From contig JAHREW010000015.1 of the NCBI GenBank assembly GCA_020883125.1, forward strand, positions 60,748-124,747: a stretch of 64,000 nucleotides of DNA. The letters run 5' to 3'. A program made the position numbers and the translations under genes. This document shows, in pieces, positions 42,228 through 50,263 of this stretch. The DNA comes from Microcoleus sp. CAWBG506 (lineage in GTDB: Bacteria > Cyanobacteriota > Cyanobacteriia > Cyanobacteriales > Microcoleaceae). The notes beneath the pieces are model-generated. The model saw only the letters and a list, made by a program, of their open reading frames with translations. It searched no databases and was not told the origin of the DNA. Every line of letters begins with the position of its first letter. The stretch's first letter is position 1.

Positions 42228-43702
42228 AACAGGCTCTCTGGTTTAAAATTAACAAGATGCTGGAGCGCGATGCTGCGAATTAAACTGTGAAGCCGATAGA
42301 ATACGCGCCCAGCCTTAGAGTCTGTTTCTAGGAGAAAGCGGCGTTGTAAGGTTTGAAAGGCAATTATTTGCGCTTCTTTAGGAGAATCTGCAATTAATAA
42401 TAGCCAAGCAGTTCGCTCTACAGAGCATCGATAGGTAGCTCCCATACAGAGCAGAATGTAAGCCAAAGGAGATGAAACGCGCAGACGGATAAATGTTCGT
42501 TCGATGCGGCACTTAACTAGATCGGTTAAGTTGATGCTGTAATTGGCTAAAGTTACTGAGTCGGCGCTCGAACGTAAATCAGAAGCTATTTGCTGTTGTT
42601 CAATGGTTACAATCTCTTCGCCATAATCGTGCCAGTAGGCTTGAATGTCGCGGTTGTATGGACTTTCTCGAATTTCTCCAGCGATTACTCGCAAAGCAAG
42701 CGGATGGCCTTCATAAACCCTAACGATGCGTTGTAAATATTCACGTTCCTCATCTGTCTGAGGATAAACTTCCCAACTCCCAAAAAGTTCGAGGGCTTCA
42801 TCGGGATTTAAGCCTTTGAGGTATTCTAGGTGCGATCGCTCTAAATACCGTCCCTCGGCTATGACAGGGAGGCGATCCTGAGAAGTTAGAATCAAGCGAG
42901 ATGGCATTGGTTCTACTTGGATAAAGCGATCGAAAAATTGGGCAAATAAGGGATCTTTGTAGTGAAACTCGCCGCGATCGCCCGTTTCCAGGATTTCCTC
43001 AATCATGTCGAGGAGCAGCAAAGAGGGATGGGTTTGCAAATAATTAACTAAATCGATGACCAGTTTTTGAGACTCGTGTTCTAACTCAAAATCCGATCTC
43101 ATCTGCTCTTTTAAAAGTAAGCGAGCGAATTGTTCAAAGGTTTGCTGCTCAGCATCAAAGCGAATTACATGAAGGAATGGCCACGTTTGAGCGATCGCTG
43201 GTTCTAAACTCAGTCGAATTGCCAGAGAGGACTTGCCAATCCCTGTAATTCCTACCAGCATTAGGACGCGACTAATGCCTTTAATCTTTTCAGTTAGTGC
43301 ATCAACTAACGATTCGCGCCCAACCCAACGAGTTTCATCCTCATCTATGGAAAGTGTAGAATAGTTAGGTGACGGTGAACTCTCTAATAGTTCAACTTCT
43401 GGTCTATAAAAAGCAGATTGACTAGCGAACTGAGATTCTCGATGTTTAGCATAATGCTTGAGGACGCTCTGAAAATTCAACTTTGTCACTTTTTGTCCTA
43501 GAGCTGTTGAGAGCATCTGCCAAAGTTGCGAGCCAGTATCTTTGATATAGCTATAGTCATAGTCAAAAGCATTAGCAATTTGCATATAAGACTGCCCTGA
43601 CCAAGCTTGACAAAAGACTATCTTCTGCACATTGTTTAATTGTTTTATTTCCAGAATTTCCTCAAGGATATTTAGTGCCTCATCATCAGTCATTTTTTCC
43701 AT
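42224..43702 (-). CDS. STAND/NB-ARC ATPase with vMAP-type N-terminus
   Basis: A protein of 492 residues. The N-terminal helical domain (NNVQKIVFCQAWSGQSYMQI, IKDTGSQLWQMLSTALG) is related to that of the STAND gene at 17808. The NTPase follows with Walker A (LVGITGIGKSSLAIRL), Walker B (SLLLLDMIEEIL) and a GxP-type loop (YEGHPLALRVIAGEI). The C-terminus is a winged helix (FYRLHSLIRSIALQHLV). It is translationally coupled (ATGA-type overlap) to the TPR gene. STAND proteins usually oligomerise after sensing a ligand and act in signalling or defence; the ligand is unknown. Confidence 0.85.
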   Translation of the reverse strand: MEKMTDDEALNILEEILEIKQLNNVQKIVFCQAWSGQSYMQIANAFDYDYSYIKDTGSQLWQMLSTALGQKVTKLNFQSVLKHYAKHRESQFASQSAFYRPEVELLESSPSPNYSTLSIDEDETRWVGRESLVDALTEKIKGISRVLMLVGITGIGKSSLAIRLSLEPAIAQTWPFLHVIRFDAEQQTFEQFARLLLKEQMRSDFELEHESQKLVIDLVNYLQTHPSLLLLDMIEEILETGDRGEFHYKDPLFAQFFDRFIQVEPMPSRLILTSQDRLPVIAEGRYLERSHLEYLKGLNPDEALELFGSWEVYPQTDEEREYLQRIVRVYEGHPLALRVIAGEIRESPYNRDIQAYWHDYGEEIVTIEQQQIASDLRSSADSVTLANYSINLTDLVKCRIERTFIRLRVSSPLAYILLCMGATYRCSVERTAWLLLIADSPKEAQIIAFQTLQRRFLLETDSKAGRVFYRLHSLIRSIALQHLVNFKPESLL

Positions 43703-43743
43703 ATAGACTTCTAAAATAACTATTTCTATTCGATCTCAGGTAA

Positions 43744-43888
43744 TGATATCAATTCCGGGTGCGCCGGAATGATATAGAGGACACGGCAGTGCCGTGTCCC
43801 TACACGCGATACCCGTAGGGACACGGCACTGCCGTGTCCTAATTTTCGCTACTAATAATTCCGACGCTACCGGAAACGATATGATTCC
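43744..43888. repeat. Nested REP-like repeats upstream of the NB-ARC gene
   Basis: Two copies of the palindrome GGACACGGCAGTGCCGTGTCC (43777-43798 and around 43818-43840) lie between outer words GATATCAATTCCGG and ATTCCGACGCTACCGGAAAC. The inner palindrome is the one seen in the MITE at 22460. Confidence 0.75.
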
Positions 43889-44029
43889 GCACCCTCAACT
43901 GTCGCACAGACAACCACAGCTAGCAGAGGTGAGCGATCGGACATTTTGTTTTAAGTATAAATACTCATGATTTTGTGAAGAATGAGCTAATGGGCTAGTC
44001 AATAGAGACAGATAATTTTTAGATTCTAG

Positions 44030-44095
44030 ATCCGACTTCGATCCGACTTCGATCCGACTTTTATCAGACTTTTATCGGACTTTTATCGGACTGCC
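44030..44095. repeat. Six 11-bp tandem repeats ATC(C/G)GACTT(T/C)(T/G)
   Basis: The units are at 44030, 44041, 44052, 44063, 44074 and 44085, with gradual change from ATCCGACTTCG to ATCGGACTTTT. The 11-base period equals about one helical turn. The array lies about 270 bases upstream of the exported CNPFGC protein gene and could be a regulator binding array. Confidence 0.8.
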
Positions 44096-44363
44096 GGACT
44101 TGCTACACAGCGGTAAAGTAGTTACATCTGAGTTATGCAATTCAGCAGAGCATCAAATACAGCACTTATCGTTGATGAAATATCAGCACGACTAAACGCC
44201 GTATTGAGACATTTTAGCTGACTTAAGTACCTTTGACGGTGCATGGCATTCTTTTGCAACCAGGTTGAAAAGCCGGATGTAACAGTTTGTTGGCACGAAA
44301 GGCTACTCAAAACCTTCAGCAGGTCAGGCATCTACCGAACAATTTCAGCAAACACTAGCAGGA

Positions 44364-44882
44364 ATGAAGATGAACCAATCTCTCGGACGCTCACCCAAGC
44401 GTGGGTTTTTGTCAGTTTCCTTTAGTAAAGCACTAACGATCGGCGTTCTGAGCGCCATTCTACCTTTACTCGGACACGCACAGCCTTCAGTTGCCCAAAC
44501 GTGCAATCCCTTCGGCTGTTCTCAACCCGGTGCCGGTGCTTGTAACCCTTTTGGTTGCCCAAATCCGGGTGCAGATCCTTGCACTCCTTTTGGCTGTCCG
44601 GCTTCGCCAACTCCTGCTGGCGGGACCGCAGCGCAGCCCCCGGTCATTTATCAACCGCAGCAACCTCCCGTAATTTATCAACCGCAACCGCAAATTGGTG
44701 GTTCTCCGCAGGGGATCAGTAACTGCATGAAAAACCTGATGTACGAACAACAGCTAGTTTGCACTCGCAGTTATTGCAGCCAATTGAATCGAGAAGATGG
44801 TTGGGGCGGTTGGCAACTGCAAACCGTGAGAACTCAAACCAGTGAAGCTGCTGCCGTTCAGGCTTGCCAAAACGCACGCTAA
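44364..44882 (+). CDS. Exported Cys/Pro-rich protein with CNPFGC repeats
   Basis: A protein of 172 residues with an N-terminal signal peptide (SKALTIGVLSAILPLLGHAQ, cleavage near SVAQ). The mature part starts with three repeats of C(N/T)PFGC separated by short Gly/Ala/Pro linkers, a Pro/Gln region with VIYQPQ repeats, and a C-terminal domain with Cys (GISNCMKNLMYEQQ) ending AAAVQACQNAR. The C-terminal domain is shared with the next gene. The paired cysteines suggest disulfides or metal binding in the periplasm or outside. The function is unknown. The 11-bp repeats lie upstream. Confidence 0.75.
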   Translation: MKMNQSLGRSPKRGFLSVSFSKALTIGVLSAILPLLGHAQPSVAQTCNPFGCSQPGAGACNPFGCPNPGADPCTPFGCPASPTPAGGTAAQPPVIYQPQQPPVIYQPQPQIGGSPQGISNCMKNLMYEQQLVCTRSYCSQLNREDGWGGWQLQTVRTQTSEAAAVQACQNAR

Positions 44883-44908
44883 GACAACTTTCCATTATTT
44901 GTAGAGCC

Positions 44909-45604
44909 ATGATTATAAATCATCAAGCATTGACGATGGCAGGCGCGATCGCCACGATGCTATCACCATTGCTAATGACCCAAGGCGCGATCGCCCAGAG
45001 TTCTATTCGAGAATGTCTTAATGAGTTTGTCCGCCAAGGCGTTTCGCCTGATAAAGCTGCTGACCTGTGTTCCAGTGGTGGTTTGGCGATCGAAAGATGT
45101 GTAGAGAATAAGCGATTTAGCACTTACGAGGGTGCACCTCGACAGCGAAAGGATGGTAAGACAGAATACATTTACCCGATCAATGCGTTCTCTGCAGAAA
45201 GTACCAGCGGAACTCAATGCTGGACCGATCATCGAAACTTCTTTAATCCCAAGAATGTCTGCTGGGCGAGTTCGATTAGGGTTTCGGTATTGAGTGAAGA
45301 AGAAGCGGTCAACCAGTGCCGTAATGCGGTGGGTGGCAATCCAGTGGCTCCTGTCAGTAATCCAAATCTGAACACACCGCTGATCATCATTCCCGGAGGC
45401 GGAGGTACAACCTTGACTAATCCGGTTGGAGGGTCGCCGCAGGCTATTCAGCAGTGTATGGAGAATTTGCTGTATCGAACAGAGGTACAGAAACCATTTT
45501 CAGGCTGGATTTGTGTTCAGAATGATGTGAACTGTAAAACCGTCAGAGTCAGAACACAAATCAGTGAAGCTGCTGCCGTTCAAGCTTGCCAAAACGCACG
45601 CTAA
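44909..45604 (+). CDS. Exported Cys-rich protein, paralogue of the preceding gene
   Basis: A protein of 231 residues starting at ATG 44909, with a signal peptide (LTMAGAIATMLSPLLMTQGA, cleavage after AIAQ). The N-terminal domain has several cysteines (ECLNEF, DLCSSG, RCVENK). The C-terminal domain (GGSPQAIQQCMENLLYR ... SEAAAVQACQNAR) matches that of the preceding gene, and the last 40 bases are almost identical at the DNA level. This points to recent duplication or gene conversion of the C-terminal part. It starts 26 bases after the preceding gene. Confidence 0.75.
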   Translation: MIINHQALTMAGAIATMLSPLLMTQGAIAQSSIRECLNEFVRQGVSPDKAADLCSSGGLAIERCVENKRFSTYEGAPRQRKDGKTEYIYPINAFSAESTSGTQCWTDHRNFFNPKNVCWASSIRVSVLSEEEAVNQCRNAVGGNPVAPVSNPNLNTPLIIIPGGGGTTLTNPVGGSPQAIQQCMENLLYRTEVQKPFSGWICVQNDVNCKTVRVRTQISEAAAVQACQNAR

Positions 45605-45697
45605 AAAACCATTTTTTAGGGAATATTCAATCGAAATAAGAGTGCAATGTTACCACTAATTGTTAAATTACACAACGATCGATAGGAGTAAGAAGTC

Positions 45698-46336
45698 ATG
45701 TCTAACAAAGCTTTTCTGCGAAACTTATCTATTGCTGGTATCGCGCTTTCTGGTGCGATCGCCTTGAGCAGTAAGCCAGCCTTTGCTGCACCTACTACTT
45801 TTCAATGTATTACTTCCGGTAGCGGGTATGCCACCATTGCTGTCGCTGGTGGCAAGAAGACGAATCCTTTAATCACGTACAATAACCCCGTCTTTTCTGG
45901 GAGTGGCTATACACCTCAAAAGCGTTGCCAAGAAATTTCAGGACGCTTGGAGATGGCAGTAGCGAACAACGGCGGTAAGCTCAAAGGTTTGCTGCTAACA
46001 GTTGGAGAAGTAAACGGTTACGATGTCATCTGCTACGTCAATAATAATCAATCCGGTTGCAATAAAAGCAATTTGTTGATGACATTGCCACCAGGAACCA
46101 ATCCAGGCCAAACCCTCGCAACATTTCTGAATGTTTCTGCTGAGCCTTTCACAAGTCCAAATCCAGTTCGGATGAATGAGTCAAGCACTTACATACCGTT
46201 TGGAGATGCGGTTGAGCAGGAGTTGAATTCGGGTGGAGGGGATTTTAACAATTCAACTCCCAGCGATAACGGCGGTGGTTCTGTTAATCCAACTCCCAGC
46301 AATAACGGTGGTGGTTCCAATAATCAGGACATTTAA
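45698..46336 (+). CDS. COP23 domain protein, exported
   Basis: A protein of 212 residues with a signal peptide (LSIAGIALSGAIALSSKPAF, cleavage at AFAAP). A COP23 domain (FQCITSGSGYATIAV; RCQEISGRLEMAVANNGG) fills most of the mature part, named after the circadian oscillating protein of 23 kDa. The tail is Gly/Asn/Ser-rich with repeats of NNGGGS. It is membrane- or envelope-associated by family; the molecular role is not established. A GGAG ribosome-binding site (GATAGGAG) precedes the start. Confidence 0.82.
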   Translation: MSNKAFLRNLSIAGIALSGAIALSSKPAFAAPTTFQCITSGSGYATIAVAGGKKTNPLITYNNPVFSGSGYTPQKRCQEISGRLEMAVANNGGKLKGLLLTVGEVNGYDVICYVNNNQSGCNKSNLLMTLPPGTNPGQTLATFLNVSAEPFTSPNPVRMNESSTYIPFGDAVEQELNSGGGDFNNSTPSDNGGGSVNPTPSNNGGGSNNQDI

Positions 46337-46437
46337 CTCAGAATTGTAAATTCTCAAATGGTAAACCCAACAGAGTAAAAAGGCTGTAGGTAGCTAAAGA
46401 TTCAGGTCGGCGTGTTTAGTGCTAGTCCAGGTTCACC

Positions 46438-47433
46438 GTGAAATATAAGTTTCTCATTCAACTTACTGGTTTTCTATTTACTGGAGCAACCCTCTTGAGA
46501 GGTGAACATGCTTCTGCTAGCACAACTTTTAAATGTGTTAATGCAGATAGCAGCTATGTAACTATTGCCGTTAGTTCTAGTAGCAAGAAAACAAGACCTC
46601 TAATTGTTTGGAACAGCATTACTTTTGCTCAAAGTAGTGATACCCCCAAACAACTTTGCGAAAGGGTTACAGAGCGATTAAATAACGATACCGCCAGGAT
46701 TTTTACTCAGAGTTATTCACAGATCGATTCTTCGGTTGCCGAAATGGCAAAACTCGTGACTGTGCGGATTTTGAACAAGCTAGGGGCAGGTTCTGGAGTT
46801 ATTGTTGACCGTCAAGGACAAACTTACACAGTTTTAACTTGCGATCATGTGGCTAATCCCAGCCCAGACGATCGGTTTACAATTCTGACACCTGACGGTC
46901 AGATTCATTCTGCCTACCGCAAGCGACTTCCCAGCTTAGAAGGAGTTGACTTAGCCTTAGTTCAGTTTGAAAGTCGAACTTTGTATCGAGTTGCTGCCTT
47001 GGGAAATTCTAAAGATCTATCTGTTGGGGAGCCGGTTTATGCTTCTGGCTTTCCCAACTATCAATATCAGGGTTCTAACTCCGTAGAAGAAACTCTTAAT
47101 TGGGGGCTAAGAGCTTATCGCTTGACAGCAGGAACAATAGCCATGCTGCTATCAAATCAATCTTTGCCCCGTGGCTACCAACTCGGTTATACCAACGACA
47201 TTGAACCTGGTATGAGCGGGGGGCCAGTCTTGGATCGCGAGGGGAGGTTGATTGGTATCAACGGTCGTGGCAAACATCCGATTCAAGGTATTGATGCCTT
47301 CACTTTGGCAGATGGAACTACTCCATCTCCAGAACTGTTTAAGCGCATGGAAGCCTTAAGCTGGGCTGTTCCCATTTCTAGATACGTGCAACGATCCGGC
47401 CAATTACCTCCTGCGACACGAGTTAAAAAATAG
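46438..47433 (+). CDS. COP23-like/trypsin-like serine protease, exported
   Basis: A protein of 331 residues with GTG start at 46438 and a signal peptide (FLIQLTGFLFTGATLLRG). The first 80 mature residues are the N-terminal half of a COP23 domain (TTFKCVNADSSYVTIAVSSS, QLCERVTERLNN). A trypsin-like (S1/DegP-type) protease follows, with catalytic His137 (LTCDHVA), Asp171 (GVDLALVQF) and Ser260 (EPGMSGGPVL). There is no PDZ domain. The fusion suggests that the protease acts on or with COP23-type envelope proteins such as the one just upstream. Confidence 0.8.
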   Translation: MKYKFLIQLTGFLFTGATLLRGEHASASTTFKCVNADSSYVTIAVSSSSKKTRPLIVWNSITFAQSSDTPKQLCERVTERLNNDTARIFTQSYSQIDSSVAEMAKLVTVRILNKLGAGSGVIVDRQGQTYTVLTCDHVANPSPDDRFTILTPDGQIHSAYRKRLPSLEGVDLALVQFESRTLYRVAALGNSKDLSVGEPVYASGFPNYQYQGSNSVEETLNWGLRAYRLTAGTIAMLLSNQSLPRGYQLGYTNDIEPGMSGGPVLDREGRLIGINGRGKHPIQGIDAFTLADGTTPSPELFKRMEALSWAVPISRYVQRSGQLPPATRVKK

Positions 47434-47577
47434 CTTGAACCTACCACTGTTGGCGACTGATTCCTTATCACCTGTTCCCCCAATAGCACCACCAAAGTCA
47501 TCCCCCAATGCCTCCTTGTTGCTATGCAATATTTCTAATTGCCACTTGTTGTAAAACTCCTCATTAAAGGACAAACT

Positions 47578-48012
47578 ATGTCAAAAACTCAATGGAAAGC
47601 ATTAGCGCTCGGTTTAGTAGCTATTCTCACTGCTATAATCCTGGCGTTCGCTGCTGCAATGCCCATCACTCTAGCTCAAATAACTAGCATTAACCAGTTC
47701 ACAGATGTTAAACCTAATGACTACTACTATCAAGCATTGCAGAGTTTAGTAGAGCGCTATGGGTGCGTAGCCGGGTATGGTGATGGCACTTTTCAAGGCG
47801 ATCGTCCTGCAACTCGCGGTGAATTTGCTTACAATTTGAATGCCTGCTTAGACAAGGTGACAGAACTAATAAGAGCAGGCGCAAGTACCACCTCACCTCA
47901 AGAAAATCAAGCATCTATCGCTTCTCTCGAACAAAGAGTCCAATTAATTCAACAAGCAGTTGTTAAATTAATTCGATCTAGAGAAGGCGCACCCAATAAT
48001 GGACCAATCTAG
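47578..48012 (+). CDS. SLH-domain protein, short, membrane-anchored
   Basis: A protein of 144 residues starting at ATG 47578 (AAAGGA upstream). A signal or membrane anchor (ALGLVAILTAIILAFAAAMP) is followed by one S-layer homology domain (FTDVKPNDYYYQALQSLVER, then YGDGTFQGDRPATRGEFAYN) and a coiled coil (IASLEQRVQLIQQAVVKL). This is the N-terminal SLH plus coiled-coil module of cyanobacterial porins without the barrel. SLH domains bind peptidoglycan-linked polysaccharide. Confidence 0.8.
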   Translation: MSKTQWKALALGLVAILTAIILAFAAAMPITLAQITSINQFTDVKPNDYYYQALQSLVERYGCVAGYGDGTFQGDRPATRGEFAYNLNACLDKVTELIRAGASTTSPQENQASIASLEQRVQLIQQAVVKLIRSREGAPNNGPI

Positions 48013-48104
48013 AGCAGCTAAAATGCCACACCGGGCAAGGTACGTTCTTGGGAATTTTTCGCTCTCAAACCCTGTATTTTCAGAAGTATAAATCACCGCA
48101 AATC

Positions 48105-49379
48105 ATGTTCAAGCTTCAATGGAAAATGCTAGGAATTTATCTAGTGGCTGTTATGACTGTCTTGGTACTGCTAATAACTGTTAATACTTCCCAGTCACCT
48201 GCAACTATAGCCTCTTCAACCGACACCTTGGGTAAACCGTCCCACCCTACCATGCTAGCTCAAGCGGACGATGAAGCCGATGTGAGCGCGATCGCCAGTG
48301 CTATTACTGTTTTTATTAATCCTGATTTAGAAAATAAAGCAGCCCTTGAAGAAGCAGCCAAAAGAGGTAGATTTCCAAAGGCTGGATCGGGAGTAATTGT
48401 GGCTCGACGAGAGAACAAGGAAGTTGTTACCGATGGCCCAGGCGGGCGTCCAATAGGTACGATTGAGAACTTCGTTCACTACGTTCTAACCAATGCCCAT
48501 GTGGTTGAAGAAAGAGTGAACGATCCAAACTCTGATTACGGTCTTCGGACACCGGATGGTGAAGTATACACTGTAAAAAGTGCTGAATTGTTGGGCAATC
48601 CTAGTGAAAAAAACGATCTCGATCTAGCAGTGTTGGAGTTTTGGACTAAGCGTCCTTACCCAGTTGCCACCATAGATCGATCGGGTGTCAATGAAAGCGA
48701 TCGGCTTTTTATATCAGGGTGGCCAACTCCTTTGCAAGAGGAACCTGATAAAACTAGAAGACGCCGATTTACGGTAGGTCAAATCACATCAAAAAATCCC
48801 CCTGACTCAGTTGGCAACTATGGCTTTACTCTGGCTTACGATGCTACTTCTCCTGGCGTAAGGGCTGGAATGAGTGGCGGCCCTGTTTTTAACATTAGGG
48901 GTGAATTAGTAGGAATTCACAGTGGTGGTTTTGACCCCACCCCAGGTGATAAATTTCGGGGTCAGGGAATTCAAATTACTCAATTCCTTCAGCGTAAAGC
49001 TAATGCACCAGGTTATACATTCAGCATTGCTCCCCCCTCAGTAAATAGAAATTTGATTGCAGAGGCAAAGCAAAAGCAAAAACAGCCTGATACCCTAACC
49101 CCGCAGGAGTTTAATGAGGGTTTTGATGTGTCGCCAACAGACCCATCCTTCCTGGCAATACAGTCTTTACGAGAGAGATACGGGTGTCTGAAGCCATTTG
49201 ATAATGGTACTTTTCGGCTCAAACGGGATATCACTAGAGGTCAGCTAGTTTACGATTTAGCAGGTTGCCTATCTGCGGTGGAAAAATTAATCTTAAACTC
49301 TTCTGGACAGGGAGAAAAGCTCAATTTAATCCGGAATCAGATAGATACTCTTGAGCAAGAAATCAAATTGCTCCAATAA
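48105..49379 (+). CDS. Trypsin-like serine protease with C-terminal SLH domain
   Basis: A protein of 424 residues starting at ATG 48105. An N-terminal membrane anchor (LGIYLVAVMTVLVLLITVNT) is followed by an S1-type protease with His132 (LTNAHVVEE), Asp173 (LDLAVLEF) and Ser257 (AGMSGGPVF), and a single SLH domain near 350-400 (FLAIQSLRERYGCLKPFDNG) with a C-terminal coiled coil. The SLH part is related to the preceding gene, which probably arose from a shared ancestor. It is anchored to the cell wall by the SLH domain; the substrate is unknown. Confidence 0.85.
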   Translation: MFKLQWKMLGIYLVAVMTVLVLLITVNTSQSPATIASSTDTLGKPSHPTMLAQADDEADVSAIASAITVFINPDLENKAALEEAAKRGRFPKAGSGVIVARRENKEVVTDGPGGRPIGTIENFVHYVLTNAHVVEERVNDPNSDYGLRTPDGEVYTVKSAELLGNPSEKNDLDLAVLEFWTKRPYPVATIDRSGVNESDRLFISGWPTPLQEEPDKTRRRRFTVGQITSKNPPDSVGNYGFTLAYDATSPGVRAGMSGGPVFNIRGELVGIHSGGFDPTPGDKFRGQGIQITQFLQRKANAPGYTFSIAPPSVNRNLIAEAKQKQKQPDTLTPQEFNEGFDVSPTDPSFLAIQSLRERYGCLKPFDNGTFRLKRDITRGQLVYDLAGCLSAVEKLILNSSGQGEKLNLIRNQIDTLEQEIKLLQ

Positions 49380-49437
49380 TCTAACTATTTAACTTTTGTA
49401 ACGATCGCTGACTTCCAAGTATGTTAAGTCCGGTGGT

Positions 49438-49593
49438 TTGAGGTTCGAGCAGTTAGAGTTCGCTCAAGGTACTGGCATCTCTTCACGAGATACCTTCGTC
49501 CGCATCGCTGCTAATCAAGAATTACTGACCATTCTGTCTGATGTGCCAGCTAGTTCTATTACGGATGCTGCATTTGCCATTATGGGAACTTAA
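49438..49593 (+). pseudogene. C-terminal remnant of an RTX/hemolysin-type Ca-binding protein
   Basis: The frame from TTG 49438 reads LRFEQLEFAQGTGISSRDTF, then VRIAANQELLTILSDVPASS and ITDAAFAIMGT before TAA at 49591. This is the style of the C-terminal end that follows RTX repeats in cyanobacterial exoproteins. There is no start codon region or RTX repeat in front. It is a leftover of a deleted gene, perhaps related to the two large RTX genes downstream. Confidence 0.5.
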
Positions 49594-50263
49594 ATAGCAG
49601 TGACTCCGTTACATCCCATCAACGCGAGTCAACTAATATCTCAGGGCTTAGGCAACAGTAATTCCAGACAGTGCAAAGCAAAAGTTTTTTATATGCCCGA
49701 AGTGATGAGCTTCGGGATACTCTGTCGCGGTTAACTGGGCAATTTTTTTATCTAAAATCGTCAGTCAAGTCCAAGGAAATAACTCGATCGCCCTGGATCT
49801 GTCGATCGCCCTGGATCTGTCGATCGTCCTAATCGTCAAGTGGGTGCGATCCTGCAACGAGTGCTTCGCTAACGTAGTTGTCTGCACACTACATATAGTG
49901 TGTCTGCGTAAGTCCTGTGGTAATTGGTAATTGGTAATTGGTAATTGGTAATTGGTAATTGGTAATGGGGTACTTGTGCTGCCCTTCGACTACGCGAGCG
50001 GGTCGAAGTATGGGGTACTTGTGAGTTCGCAAAGTCGAAGTATAGGGCATTACTAATTACCAACTACCAATTACCTATTACCTATTGCCTATTATATCAA
50101 TTCCGGTTGTATCGTCAGGTGATTTAACCGCGAAGGCGCCAAGGACGCGAAGTTCGAGAAGAGAGAGTTTAATACAGGACGATGAAGAGAGGATTTTATA
50201 TTACCAATTCTCGATCGTACCTCCTATGAGATCTCGATATAGTTTGTTTGGCAACTAGAATAA
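49594..50263. repeat. Repeat-rich intergenic region
   Basis: This region holds two copies of GATCGCCCTGGATCTGTC-like words (49785-49825), a truncated copy of the 38544 palindrome (49883-49917), seven copies of GGTAATT (49919-49965) and a copy of the dispersed repeat found in the Omp85 gene (50096-50175). No gene is supported here. Confidence 0.75.

Noticed and set aside
44030..44095. CRISPR or origin iterons
   Set aside because: The units are contiguous without spacers, so not CRISPR. An origin is unlikely without replication genes nearby; kept only as a possible binding array.
44122..44331. 69-codon minus-strand frame
   Set aside because: No ribosome-binding site or conserved pattern; it spans the leader of the exported protein gene.
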